Positions 11,801 to 22,543 of a stretch of 64,000 bases of DNA are shown here, piece by piece. Each line of letters opens with the position of its first letter. The first letter of the stretch is position 1. The stretch is taken from positions 248,001 through 312,000 of the forward strand of contig NW_017962926.1 of assembly GCF_001661345.1 (NCBI RefSeq). The letters are read 5' to 3'. Below the pieces are notes generated by a model. It worked only from the letters and a program-made list of their open reading frames with translations, made no database searches and was not told the origin of the DNA. Origin of the DNA: Ascoidea rubescens DSM 1968 (Eukaryota > Ascomycota > Saccharomycetes > Ascoideales > Ascoideaceae). Position numbers and translations under genes: made by a program.

Positions 11801-13909
11801 TTATTTAAAATTACTTTCAACTGAACTACCTATCGAGCGATCACTTCCATCAGCATCTTCTTGTTCGCCCTGACTTTCATCTTCATCTTCATCTTCATCT
11901 TCATCTTCATCATTGTCTTCTTCTTCTTCCTCTCCTTTCTCTTCAGGAACACCAACAACTCCCCATATTAATCCGGTTGACCAATATAATCGTTCTAAAA
12001 TTCTTACTAATGGTGTATAAATTCCAAATTGTTTGAATTCCCCATCATAAGCATGTAACATTCCAACAACACCTAATCCGGTTCTAGATTCCAATTCTGT
12101 TCTATCTTCAATTTCATTTATAGTTTTTAAGCCAGTACCAAATGACTGCTTCCTTTGCGATCCACTATTAGTTGGTTTCAAAGATTCATCCAATTCATTT
12201 TCTATACTATCTTCCAATTTCTGTAAAATCCATGAGCCAGAATCACCTCTTTCAGCAAAATTGTTTGTGGAACAAACTACAAACTCGCTGCTTTTTATTT
12301 GATTATCAGCCCACCATATGATTCTCGGTTTATTGAGAACTCCTGAGGTATATTTAGTAGTTGTTCCAAACTTGAAAACCTTTGAGCCAGGTCTAATTTT
12401 TTTAATAACTTTGCAAACTTTATTATTACAGACTAAGCTGGTATCATGTTCTGCAAAACGAATATCATCGCCTAATATGTTTTCGCATTTTAGAGCTGGT
12501 TTGCACTCTATTACAGCATAATCTAGAAGATAGTTTGACTCGATGGTTCTCTCAGCAAACGCTACTTTTCCCAAGGTTCCCATTGTTGGTGGATTTTGTT
12601 GTAAATTTTGTAAAAAAAAGCCATCTAGCCAATTGTAGGCCTTATTGTAGGTGCTGTATCCTGAAGAATGTTCCTTTTTCTTTGATCTTTCTCTAATCAA
12701 GGCATCTTTAAATGAATTTAAATTGGCAGGAGAGGGAACGTTGATCCAAGGTCTATAGGTTTTGTCATCTCGATCCGTTATGCAAACATGACCACAAGTT
12801 AAGGCATATGTACTATAGTTTTTGTTTTCATATTTATCGCCGGGAAATATTGGATAAACAAAACCACCCAAGGTTCCAGAGATTCCAGCTTGATATGGAC
12901 CTAGAGATAGGGACATTGTGATATGGTTTGGATCTTTGGGATAACGGAATGGAGGATCAATAGGAGGTAAATTGTAGAATAATTTTGGAGAAGATTTGTT
13001 ATGATAGTACTTGGGATTATTTTGGGGGATAGAGCTGAAATTAGGAGGAGCAGTTTCATTAATCGCAGAAGCAGAAGCAATGTAATTTTTTTGTATTGAA
13101 AAATGAATATCAGGGAAAGTATGACATAGACCTTTTACATCTATATAGTGTTTTTTGTCAGGTTTTTTTAAACCATATATTATAGTTGGAATAGTAAGAT
13201 AAGTATCCTTAGTTCGAAAGCCTCTTGAAACTGGAGCCAAAAAAGAACCATCTTGATCAAAGACATTTTGGATTCCTAGATTCGGAATTTCTTCCATAAT
13301 TTCACTAATATGAGTTGAACCTTCGTCAACTAGTGCGAAAATAGAGGGATGAGGAACAGTTTCATTAGCCAGTGTGGTGAGAATTTTGCAATTTTTGAGA
13401 AACTCGCAAAACCCTTCTAACAACAACATTTTATGAATATCAAAGGTTCGATTTGCTTCACCAAGTAGAAAATAATCCAACGGTAAAACGACATCGTGCA
13501 AGTATAGTATTTTGCGAAGAATATTGTATATGTATTTATTTTTGTTGGAATTCAAATAATCATTGGTTTGCTTTGTGGGTTTAAAGGCTTTCAAATCTTC
13601 GCTTATCTTGTAAGGGACTTTTGAATCATAATTTTCAGTTAATGAAGTAATTCTTTCAGACAAATTTTTAAGATCTTCTGTATCCTTATCTAGCTTTTCT
13701 AACTGAGAGGTTCGTAGCGAAGTGCCCACGACGTTGGACTGAATAGAAGTCTTTTTGGTTGAGGATTGATTTGTGGATGGAACAGTAGGTCTAGTGGAAG
13801 GGCCGGAGAATACACTTGGTTTATCGGATCTGTCAAACCCATCAGACTCATCAGACCCATCAGACCTTTCAGACCCATCAGACCTTTGAGATCTATTAGA
13901 GCTATCCAT
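11801..13909 (-). CDS. SSY5: SPS-sensor endoprotease Ssy5
   Basis: A 702-residue chymotrypsin-like serine protease of the Ssy1-Ptr3-Ssy5 amino-acid sensor, which cleaves the latent transcription factors Stp1/Stp2 when extracellular amino acids are sensed. Relative to this start the catalytic triad is seen as H374 (LTCGH), D463 (LLDYAVIE) and S557 (RGDSGSW). The ~350 residues before are the inhibitory prodomain with a Ser-rich N-terminus. I chose the ATG at 13907-13909 because the frame upstream of it has no ATG and reads like leader sequence. The C-terminus carries a Glu/Asp run of about 25 residues (DEDEDE type). Length is near the 699 residues of S. cerevisiae Ssy5. Confidence 0.93.
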   Translation of the reverse strand: MDSSNRSQRSDGSERSDGSDESDGFDRSDKPSVFSGPSTRPTVPSTNQSSTKKTSIQSNVVGTSLRTSQLEKLDKDTEDLKNLSERITSLTENYDSKVPYKISEDLKAFKPTKQTNDYLNSNKNKYIYNILRKILYLHDVVLPLDYFLLGEANRTFDIHKMLLLEGFCEFLKNCKILTTLANETVPHPSIFALVDEGSTHISEIMEEIPNLGIQNVFDQDGSFLAPVSRGFRTKDTYLTIPTIIYGLKKPDKKHYIDVKGLCHTFPDIHFSIQKNYIASASAINETAPPNFSSIPQNNPKYYHNKSSPKLFYNLPPIDPPFRYPKDPNHITMSLSLGPYQAGISGTLGGFVYPIFPGDKYENKNYSTYALTCGHVCITDRDDKTYRPWINVPSPANLNSFKDALIRERSKKKEHSSGYSTYNKAYNWLDGFFLQNLQQNPPTMGTLGKVAFAERTIESNYLLDYAVIECKPALKCENILGDDIRFAEHDTSLVCNNKVCKVIKKIRPGSKVFKFGTTTKYTSGVLNKPRIIWWADNQIKSSEFVVCSTNNFAERGDSGSWILQKLEDSIENELDESLKPTNSGSQRKQSFGTGLKTINEIEDRTELESRTGLGVVGMLHAYDGEFKQFGIYTPLVRILERLYWSTGLIWGVVGVPEEKGEEEEEDNDEDEDEDEDEDESQGEQEDADGSDRSIGSSVESNFK

Positions 13910-14574
13910 TAGAGAAGAAAAGAGTGTATAGTATAGTATAGTATAGTAGCAGTACTGCAGAAAGGATATTTGTGCCTGGTTGCGAAACAAAGCAACAGCT
14001 GGGAAAAGAAAAAAAACATTGCTTCCCTCAACTATTAAATATCACTCTGAAAACCGAAGCGAAGGTTCAGTGCCTCATGCTCTGTTTTTGGGAACGGCAT
14101 TACGACCCAGAACCGCTCTGAGAGCCTCCCAAATTCACGTGATTGAACGTGAGTATAAGTGCACAATATGTGTGTAAACGCATAAGTGCAGTGCTGTACA
14201 GAGCTCACCATTGTTGCATGTATTGGCGGGTACAAAAGCCGGTTTGTATTCTAGGAAACCCAAAGAGGCAAAGGGAAAGTAGCGAAGTAGGAACAGATAT
14301 CAAACAAAACAGGAAATCAGCAGATCAATGCAAGAAAAGCAAATAAAATAGCAAATGTAGAATTATGCTTGACACAGAAAGCTGAGTAAATGTTGCGGTT
14401 TTACAAAAAATAATAATATAAAACATTACAAAACAAAACCAGTAACAAAAACAAACTTTGAAAAGAAAAACAAATAATCAACAAAGAAAGATTAAAATCT
14501 ATACAGCTTTTGATAAAAAATGCATCACACCAGGCTGCAGAAAACTAAAACTCGCTAAAAGTGAATTGGATTCC
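13910..14574. promoter_or_regulatory. SSY5 upstream region
   Basis: A (GTATA)n microsatellite at 13926-13948 sits just upstream of SSY5, followed by a GC-richer stretch at about 14040-14270 with a TCACGTGA site (CACGTG core 14136-14141). The part nearer 14575 is AT-rich and is the 3' flank of the adhesin relic. No gene is seen. Confidence 0.5.
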
Positions 14575-16822
14575 CTATAATAACAGCAAGATTTGTGCAA
14601 ATACAAAACCAATCATTGTCATAAACACATTATTAGCGAAGTAATTGGCAGAATTGCTGCCATTAACTTGCTCAACTGTTGGAATTGGGACACCAAATGA
14701 ACCACATTCTGAACTGGAAGCCACAGCAATTGTAGGAATAGAAGTTTCATTTTTCACACCTTTGTAAGAAACAAAAGTAGTAACTGTTTTTGATGATGGT
14801 GTTGATTCTGGTGGGGTAAAGTCAACTGAGATTGAATAACCAGTAATTTCTCCCTTTTTATTTGTTTCAGCAACAATGTAAGAGATTGGATAGACTGTAG
14901 CAGTAGCTAAGTGAGCACTTGTTGGTTTCTCAGAAGCTGGAACAACAGTGACATATGTCTTAATTATTGATGCTTCATAGCTTTTCCAACTGATGGTTGA
15001 ACCAAATTCATTTGTCACAGGAACCGAAGTTGTGGTATAATAAGTGACTGCTTCAGAAATAGGACAGAACGTACTATAAAAAGTAACTGTGCTTTTTATT
15101 GTATCAAAATCTGTAGTAACGCTTTTGTCATTGATCTGAGGAATGAGAGTGGAAACAACAGAAATAATGGTCGAAGTGATAGATTTAGCTGTGTTTCTGC
15201 TGCCTAAAGTTTCTGGGCAGTAAGTCGTGTATAACGTCACGGTACTTTCAACTGTTGCAGTACCAGTAGCAACTCCATTAGAATCAATCTTCGGGAAACA
15301 GCTGATAATAACTGAGGTGTAACTGGATGTGATAGTTATTGCTGAAGTTGAAAATATAGATGAAGTATCTTTACTGAAACTTGAGCCAAAAAACAGAATT
15401 GTGGATGAAATTACACTTGATGAGGCAGTGAATGAAGGTGCTGATATTGAAGAAGATATAATTGAGGAAGAGATCAAGGGTGACAGAGAAACTGGAGTTG
15501 AAGGAGAAAGCGAAGATGATAATGATAACAATAAGGAGGAATTTTGAGAGGAGTCAGCAGAAGATAAGGATAAAATTATGATTGAAGATGATAATGAGGA
15601 AGAACTAATGGTGGAGCTTGAAGATCCAAGAGAAAAATTAGACAATGAAGATGAAGATATTAAATGTGATAAGGAAGAAGAAATTGAGTTAGGAAAGGTG
15701 ACAAGCAAGGAAAGTGAATTAGAGGAGATATAATATAAAGAAAAAGCTGAAGAAGCTGAAGAAGAAACCAAGGAAGAAATTGAAGAAGAATCTAAGGATG
15801 GGCTTAACATTGAAGAAGATTCAGATGATGAGCTCAACGTTGAAGAAGATCCAGATGATAAAACTGAAGAAACAAAAGATAAAATGCTGGATGAAACCAA
15901 AGCTGAAGAAGAAGCGAAAGAAATTAAAGAAGCTGAAGAAGCGGGAGAAAAAGTTGAGGGTAGGCTTGATGTTGAACAAGAATCAGATGAGACCGAAAAA
16001 GTTGAAGAAGAAAATGAGAACAAAACGGAAGAAGAAACTGAAGATAAAAGTGAATGAGCAGAAGAAGAAACTTAGGATGATATCAAGGATGAGGATGACA
16101 AAGAAACTGATGAATAAACTGGTGATGAGACTAAAGAGAAGACTGGAAGAGAAGACTGGGGATGAATTTAAATCAGATGAACTACTAAAAGAAGAAGAAA
16201 AAAAATTTGAAGATACAGAAGAAGAAGAAGAAGAAGAAGAAGTGGAATTACAAAGTTGGTTTCAACAATAGATGGGTCCATCTGATTGTTCAGCACATAC
16301 GATAGAGTAATCATAACTCTTTGCGTAACTCCACTCAGAACATTTTCCAGTTTTATCTTTTTGACCGGTATTTTGACACCAATTAAATTGAATTTGAAAT
16401 GGTTTTATACAATAATCATTGCCGTAAGACTCAGCTTTTACAATAATTTCAGCAGACCAATGGCAAGGATCTGTAACATCATAAACTTTTGAATTATCAC
16501 TGTATAAAAGTTTCGTGCCAGAATAACCATCAGGAACAGTAAGACCGATAATCTTAAGTTCAGAGATAGCATCAGTGGTACCAGTAGCTGGACAGGAAAC
16601 TTGAGAATCAAATGTAAGAGTGATTTTGTATGCATCGCCAGATATATGTTTTACGTTACTATAAGAAAAGGATTTTACCGGGAAAGAATTATAGGCACCA
16701 AAGTTATAATTTAGACATTTGGAGTATAGAGAACATTCATCAGATGTTGAAGTTAGAGTGTTTGTTGCAACAGCCAATATGGGTTAAAATAAAAAAAGCA
16801 AAAGAGCTTTTGAGAATTTCAT
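14575..16822 (-). pseudogene. Decayed GPI-anchored Flo11-like adhesin
   Basis: All parts of a cell-wall adhesin are present but out of register. An ATG at 16820-16822 starts a signal peptide (MKFSKALLLFLF, then PILAVA) interrupted by TAA at 16784-16786. A Cys-rich N-terminal domain of ~170 residues follows (16777-16262), resembling the Flo11/fibronectin-III-like domain (a LKIIGL strand, Trp/Tyr/Cys near its end), and stops with TGA at 16262-16264. A Ser-rich stalk shifts frame near 16130 and has another TAA at 16072-16074. From 16023 to 14575 the frame is open, with Ser runs, two TTYCP-like repeats (YTTYCP, YSTFCP) and a C-terminal GSNSAN plus hydrophobic tail typical of GPI addition. Multiple independent lesions favour a true pseudogene over sequencing error. 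The host's Lys/Glu-like frames on the other strand are shadows of the Ser codons. Confidence 0.8.
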
Positions 16823-19101
16823 TTTAGTTGTTAATTTTCAGTTGATTTAATTTTTTTTATATTGTTATTATTATTTAGTTTTAATGTTATTTTGATGCTT
16901 TGAATAAAACAATAAGAATTAATTAATTAATTAATTAATTGATTGATTGATAAGAATAAGAATAAGAATAAGAATAGGAATAGGAAAAGCAACAAAGTGA
17001 AAAAACTAGAGTAATGCCAAGAATATTTATAATCTTTCACAACTAATAAGCTATTGAAATAATTGTAAAAAAAATACAAAAAAGCCAAACTAAGTTAAAT
17101 TGAAAAGTACAAATTCAAGCTTTATTTAATTCCGAATTAAATTTGATCAACCCATAATAGAAAGGGAGTGCCAAATATGAAATGGAGTTGAGTAATAATA
17201 AGATTAGCCTTTTTTCTCTTAATATCTCTTTTTTAGCAAGTCAAATAACTGAGAGAATTAATGCTGATGATAGTCACTCAAGTTATAGTTGGCAATATAG
17301 TTTTTGCTTTGAAATAACTGTGAAATAAGCAACTCCATGTACAAAAATAAACCCTAGAAAACCAAAAGATCTAATAAATTTGGAAGGTTTTTCAAATAAC
17401 CAGATAAAAACCAGGTATTTTCAATTGTATTACTAATGAACCAATAAATACAATTATAGATATGTTTGTAATAAATATATGAGTTAAGATCATGTCCAGC
17501 ATGATGAAATCATTCTCTATTGGAGAGAAAGAAGCAGCATTTTTTTGTCTTTGGTGCACAACCTTAGAGGTGAGATGTTGAAAGTTCAGATGGTGAGGCT
17601 CCAAGGCAAGTACATAACAGGCTCATAAGTTTCTAAGAAATACAAATTGGGATGATTTTATTAAGCAGAAGGTATTATCAAAAAGTAATTGCAGCTATGA
17701 GGGAGACGTGGAGCCAAAATAAGGTGGGAAAGGGAACAGCATTTCTATAGGGTGATCCGGCGTTTCTTTTTTGAGACAAAAGCTCGATTGGGTAACAAAG
17801 GCTTTTCAAATTGGTACCCAGCCCTAATCTGTTGGCACCAAGACGCTGAAGAAGCTTGTATATCTTCAATTTCTGCCTGATCGGGAAGCTAGGAGACGCG
17901 CCAAACCTACAGCACGATTTTGCTTCCTGATATAACCACACCGTAACAGTCAAAGCACCAGAACCATCGCTTCTTTGGGAAGACAGACAATTCCTTTCAA
18001 AGCCGACCGTTAAATTCTGAACGTTACTTTTTCTTAGCGTGGTTTTTTCCAATTATTTAGCATAGCACTTTGGTTGTGCTTTTTGGGTTTCTATTTTATG
18101 TTTGTTAGCAACTATCTCTACACAAGCGAGTAACTCTTGGAATTCAGTAGTTTTTTGTGAACGTGATTAGATCAAAGGATTAGAAAATAAAATAGGTATA
18201 TTAAGTTAGATATATTACAAGAAGAAATGATTCCCGCTTGATCTTCTTCTCATGATAAAATCTCAAATCTCAACTATTTGTATTACTCTAATATTTATAT
18301 ATTTCCATATTTGTTTATCGTTTATTTTTTTTTGATTATGAGGATGAAATTGCGGTAAAAGTAAATATTAAAAATAACATATGATTAGAATTAATCATTT
18401 TTTAACAATAACAAAAACCTAGCTCGCAAATCTAGTCTAATGCCAACACTTTTGAGATGTTTTTCCTGGCTACTTTGAAGCATCAGGAAATCTCTATTCA
18501 TTCATATGCTACATTAAAAAACTATTGTTTTGTTGCCTCCGCTGTAAAAAAGCTTTTTATATTTACTTATTTTCCAAATTTGGAGAACAGAACAAAACAA
18601 TTATTTTCTGAATCTATGTTTTTACTGAGAATATATTGCTTTTGTACAAAAACGTTGTTTTTTTTCACCTATAACAAATCTGTGTTGGATACTGTCGATA
18701 TAGTAACCTTTTCCGATTTTATGAAGAGCAGTTTCTTTTTTTTCATGAATACAACACTTTCTAATTGTTGCTTGAGCCCAAAAACATCTGAAGCTCAAAA
18801 AAAGCTCTGAAGGCAAAATTTCTGGACAAAATGCTCCCTTTCGCAGGAAGATTTCCTGTTTGGTTCCACAGCTTCTTTCCAAATCCCAAAAAAGCTCCTG
18901 CATGAAAACGCAAGACTTCTTTTCTTCCGGGCTCACAACGGCACCAGCTCCATGGGTATAGTATTCTTGACGCCGGGTAACTGCATGCCTCAAATTTTCT
19001 ATTTAATCACACAATCTCACTGAAGAGTGGGCCCCTCAGAAGACATAGCAAATATATTGTTTTCATTTACTGGGAAACACAACTGTTTTGCTTTTATAAA
19101 C
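16823..19101. other. Long gene-poor interval
   Basis: About 2.3 kb between the adhesin relic and NUP53. It contains short microsatellites (AATT, ATTG and AATAAG units at about 16917-16975), the candidate structured RNA described separately, AT-rich sequence at 18060-18450, and a GC-richer NUP53 promoter segment at about 18780-19030. Open frames at 18457-18810 (+) and 18622-18993 (-) overlap on opposite strands and show no recognisable domain, so neither is called. Confidence 0.5.
17690..18090. ncRNA. Candidate structured non-coding RNA (strand unresolved)
   Basis: A GC-richer block inside AT-rich DNA holds three consecutive hairpins: 17811-17818 with 17834-17841, 17847-17852 with 17863-17868, and a 10-bp stem 17880-17889 with 17922-17931. 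The plus strand has T-runs at 18047-18052 and after a small hairpin near 18065-18088 that could end a Pol III transcript. The first stem needs a G-U pair on the minus strand and the third needs one on the plus strand, so strand is undecided. I could not match it to SRP RNA, RNase P, RNase MRP, U1-U6 or U3. A 124-codon open frame on the minus strand covers the same block and has odd composition. Confidence 0.35.
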
Positions 19102-21666
19102 ATGTTTAGCTTTAACAACAACCAAACCGGAAATTCAAACACTGGTTTTACTTCCACCAGTGCTAATACCAACGCCATTGGCGGTGGCAGTTTATTTCAG
19201 CCTCTTAATCAATTCTCTAGTCCAGTCACTCAAAATCAAGTTCGAAATCAAAATCAGTTCCAAGCTCAGAATAATTTGAGCTTAAATCAAAATCAAAATC
19301 AAAATAACCAATTTCAAAATTTAAACCAAAATCAAAACCAAAATCAAAATCAAAATCAATCTCAAAATCAAAATCAAAATCAATCTCAACCTCAACCTCA
19401 ATTCAATCTTTTAAATAATACTAATGCTGCTAATTTAAATAATTACAATACAAATATCAACAACAACAACATCAATACTACTAATAATAATAACCCGATA
19501 AACAAAATCAATGAAACAATTGATAATGAAAATTCTATTTTTTCTAACATAAATAAACCTGCCCAACCTTCGAAATCCTGGTATTTTGAAAGAAAATCTA
19601 GGCAATTACCATTAACCGTTGTTCCACGATCAATTAATTCATCTGACATAAACGATTTTGATTCATCTGAAGAATTATTAATTAACAATGACATCAATAT
19701 TCTTAACAATCAAGATTCTTTAAAAATTTTCAATAAATCTTTATCTTCTGCTTCCGCTGTTACATCTCCAACTTCAAATAAAAAAAAAATCTTGTATAAT
19801 TCAGCTTTAAAAATTAATTCGAAAAATAATAAATTGAATAACAAACTAAATAACAACTCAAAAATCTCAAACTCTTCTAATGTCGTTAAGATTAATGACA
19901 ACCAATATATTAATCTATACAACTCAAAGTTATCCCAAAATGACATCATCGATTTAATCAATATCAATAACAACAAAAATAACGAGGAATTACCCCCAAA
20001 GAGATCTTTTTTAGATTTAGATAATGATTATGATTTTGACAACACAATTGATACTGATGATGACAACGATAATGCAAATCAAAACTCTCGTAATGATCGC
20101 AAGAAAAAATTGTTAAAGCCGTCCTTTTTCGATTCAATAAATAACTCAATAAATTCAAATAATACTACTAATAACCCTATTAATAACCCTATAAAAAATG
20201 AAAACAAAATAGATATCTCTTTTAATGCTTTTGATAACTTTTTAAATTCTTCCCAGGATTTAAAATTCATTTCAAATATAAGAGATAGTAAATATAAAAA
20301 TCAATCAACTAGAAAAAAATTTTATAACAAAAATAATTCTTACAATAATAGTAACATTAATAAGAATACTAATAGTAGCAATAATAATGATAATAATAAC
20401 AATGATTTTAAAAATGATTTCAAACTAAAAGAATTTAACTCATTCTTGGTCTATGGCTATAGAGAAGCTGACTCAGAATTAATTATACAGCATTTTGCCA
20501 AATATGGCAGAATATTAGAAGATTTTCAAATTTTAAGAAAATTCAATTATTCTTCAAATACTTTAATTAGCAATAACAATTTTAACAATTTCAATAACCT
20601 TAATGGCAACTTTAATATCGATAATAATCATGATAATGACAATGACAATGATGATAGGGAAAATTTTAATGAAAAACATTTGCCAATTTATACCGGAAAT
20701 AGATGGATCAAGTTGACATATGACAATCATTCTTCATTATTAAGAGCTATAAAAGATAATAATTTAAAATTTAAAGGCAGTTCAACAATTTTTGTTGAAA
20801 TTTTTTCAAACAGATTGTTTGATAAATTAAATTTATCAAATGATTCAAATAAAATTATAGATGATTTGGTTGAAGAAAAATTAAAGTTACTACAAGATAA
20901 TCAAGATAATCAAGATAATAACAATGAAAATAAAAATAAAAATAAAAATATAAAAAAACAGTACAATAGATCCAACCAAACAGCTGATTATGCAGATTTG
21001 GATACATCAATAATTTATGAAAATACTTTTATCAGAAATACTTCAAATAATATTGATACAGATATTGATAGTATTACATTAAATAGTTTGGATGAAAACA
21101 AAAATAACCAGAAATTCAACAAAAACAATCAAAAATTTAATAAAAAAAATCAAAGTTTTAAAAACAAAAATTATTCAAAGAATGACTATAGAAAAAATCA
21201 TAAGAAGTCAGATAATAATTTAGAAAACAAGCTTTCTGAAAATAAATCTGGAAATAGTGACAACAATAACAAAGATAAGAACCAAACTGATAATAAATAT
21301 AAAAACGAAGATAAAAATGAAAATGAAAATGAAAATGAAAATGAAAATGAAAATAAAAATAAAAATAAAAATAAAAAAATAGATAGGAAACTAAAACAAT
21401 TCGATTCTAGTGGCATTGATAGGGCTTCTGGGGGTTCTGAGTTTAGAAATAATAACAAGTATAACAACAGTAACATAAAAGGTAATATCATTGAACTAAA
21501 AGATGGAAAGAATTTGTTTATCAAAAAGCCTAATAAAGATAAAAAAATAAAGTCAATTCAAGAAAGTTTTGTTGCCAATTATGAAAAATCGAGCAAAGAA
21601 GAGCTGAATCGTAAAGGCTTTATTGAGAGAGGGCTACAGTGGGCATTTGGGTATGATATTTTGTAA
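19102..21666 (+). CDS. NUP53: Nup35-type nucleoporin (Nup53/Nup59)
   Basis: An 854-residue protein with the Nup35/Nup53 family plan: a low-complexity N-terminus rich in Asn/Gln with scattered FN/GF residues, a dimerising non-canonical RRM at about residues 443-576 (opening FLVYGYREAD, later WIKLTYD), and a C-terminal amphipathic membrane-binding helix ending FGYDIL. It belongs to the inner ring of the nuclear pore and links Nup170/Nic96 to the pore membrane. It is far longer than S. cerevisiae Nup53 (475) or Nup59/Asm4 (528), because of Asn/Lys-rich expansions, one of which (~45 residues) splits the RRM. I start at the ATG at 19102; the frame upstream lacks an ATG. Whether it corresponds to Nup53 or Asm4 cannot be decided here. 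Confidence 0.85.
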   Translation: MFSFNNNQTGNSNTGFTSTSANTNAIGGGSLFQPLNQFSSPVTQNQVRNQNQFQAQNNLSLNQNQNQNNQFQNLNQNQNQNQNQNQSQNQNQNQSQPQPQFNLLNNTNAANLNNYNTNINNNNINTTNNNNPINKINETIDNENSIFSNINKPAQPSKSWYFERKSRQLPLTVVPRSINSSDINDFDSSEELLINNDINILNNQDSLKIFNKSLSSASAVTSPTSNKKKILYNSALKINSKNNKLNNKLNNNSKISNSSNVVKINDNQYINLYNSKLSQNDIIDLININNNKNNEELPPKRSFLDLDNDYDFDNTIDTDDDNDNANQNSRNDRKKKLLKPSFFDSINNSINSNNTTNNPINNPIKNENKIDISFNAFDNFLNSSQDLKFISNIRDSKYKNQSTRKKFYNKNNSYNNSNINKNTNSSNNNDNNNNDFKNDFKLKEFNSFLVYGYREADSELIIQHFAKYGRILEDFQILRKFNYSSNTLISNNNFNNFNNLNGNFNIDNNHDNDNDNDDRENFNEKHLPIYTGNRWIKLTYDNHSSLLRAIKDNNLKFKGSSTIFVEIFSNRLFDKLNLSNDSNKIIDDLVEEKLKLLQDNQDNQDNNNENKNKNKNIKKQYNRSNQTADYADLDTSIIYENTFIRNTSNNIDTDIDSITLNSLDENKNNQKFNKNNQKFNKKNQSFKNKNYSKNDYRKNHKKSDNNLENKLSENKSGNSDNNNKDKNQTDNKYKNEDKNENENENENENENKNKNKNKKIDRKLKQFDSSGIDRASGGSEFRNNNKYNNSNIKGNIIELKDGKNLFIKKPNKDKKIKSIQESFVANYEKSSKEELNRKGFIERGLQWAFGYDIL

Positions 21667-22543
21667 GATATTTAAACGATTTAAAAGATTCATAAGATGC
21701 TTCATACGATAATTTTCACAAAACCGCCGGTGTGTCGCAAATTTCGGTTTCGAACCGTCTCTTTAAATTCCGAGCAATTCCGAGCATAACTTCGCAACTG
21801 TGTATTGCTGTGCATATCCAGAAAGAGCAACTAGGTGCTCACCACGCTCAAGTCAACGCGTTACCCGGGACACCATGCCTCCACTATGAAGCGTCGGATG
21901 TTGGGTGCAAATTTATTTACAGCTCCGTGAACATCAAGACGGTTCTGGTATTTCAGCAATAGTCTCTGTCGTTTCCGTCTACAAATGACATACAAATAAC
22001 ATGGGAGTGCTGCTAATCAGTATGTTTGTCTCATCAAATCGAGTTTCTTCTATTGCTATCTCTGTTGTGCGATGTCTGTTGATTCTGTTTTTGTTTTGTA
22101 TCCTCTGCCGGAATAATTGATCTGTTTTGATTGGGCAATTATTTCCGTGTAAATACGGGCATCGCTGTGTAAATTCCAGAATTGTGCATACGCCGGCTTG
22201 AATTCAATTCTCAAGACTCCATCCTCTTTTGCTTTAGGGAGAAGGAAAATTTTCTTCATCGTCAGCAGCTCCTTGTCCCTCACCACAAGAAGATAACCAT
22301 CTTGGAGATAGTAAAACTAAAAAAACCTTCTTTATACTGCTTCTACCTCGTCTGATTTAATTACTGAACTGATTTTGAAAAGGTATTTTCTTTGTTGTTC
22401 AGTTCTGCCATTTAAAATATTTTTTAGCTTTCCTCAATTTTTCAGAAATAATAATTATTACCAACAATACAAAACCCAAAACAAGCTATTTACAAAAATA
22501 AATTAATTCCACATATTCACATACTTCAACATATAACTATCTG
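21667..22543. promoter_or_regulatory. NUP53-NAB3 intergenic region, NAB3 promoter
   Basis: 877 bp. A GC-richer segment (about 21720-22290) starts shortly after the NUP53 stop and gives way to AT-rich leader before NAB3. A TTCGAA inside it resembles a tRNA B box on the minus strand, but no T-arm or acceptor stem can be formed. A 76-codon minus frame at 22056-22286 lacks an ATG near its start and is not called. Confidence 0.45.

Noticed and set aside
15780-16271. Lys/Glu-rich open frame on the plus strand over the adhesin
   Set aside because: It is the complement of Ser-codon repeats (TCT/TCA/TCC) of the adhesin stalk and has no independent support.
17740-17751. 12-nt stretch resembling U3 snoRNA box A (CATTTCTATAGG)
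   Set aside because: No matching 5' hairpin, no box C/D or B elements in the expected places; likely chance.
17678-18052. 124-codon frame on the minus strand
   Set aside because: Composition is odd, no domain is seen, and the block has strong hairpins; a structured RNA or non-coding DNA is the better reading.
21745-21760. TTCGAA within a B-box-like sequence (minus strand)
   Set aside because: The flanking bases cannot form a five-pair T stem and no anticodon or acceptor arms are present, so it is not a tRNA.
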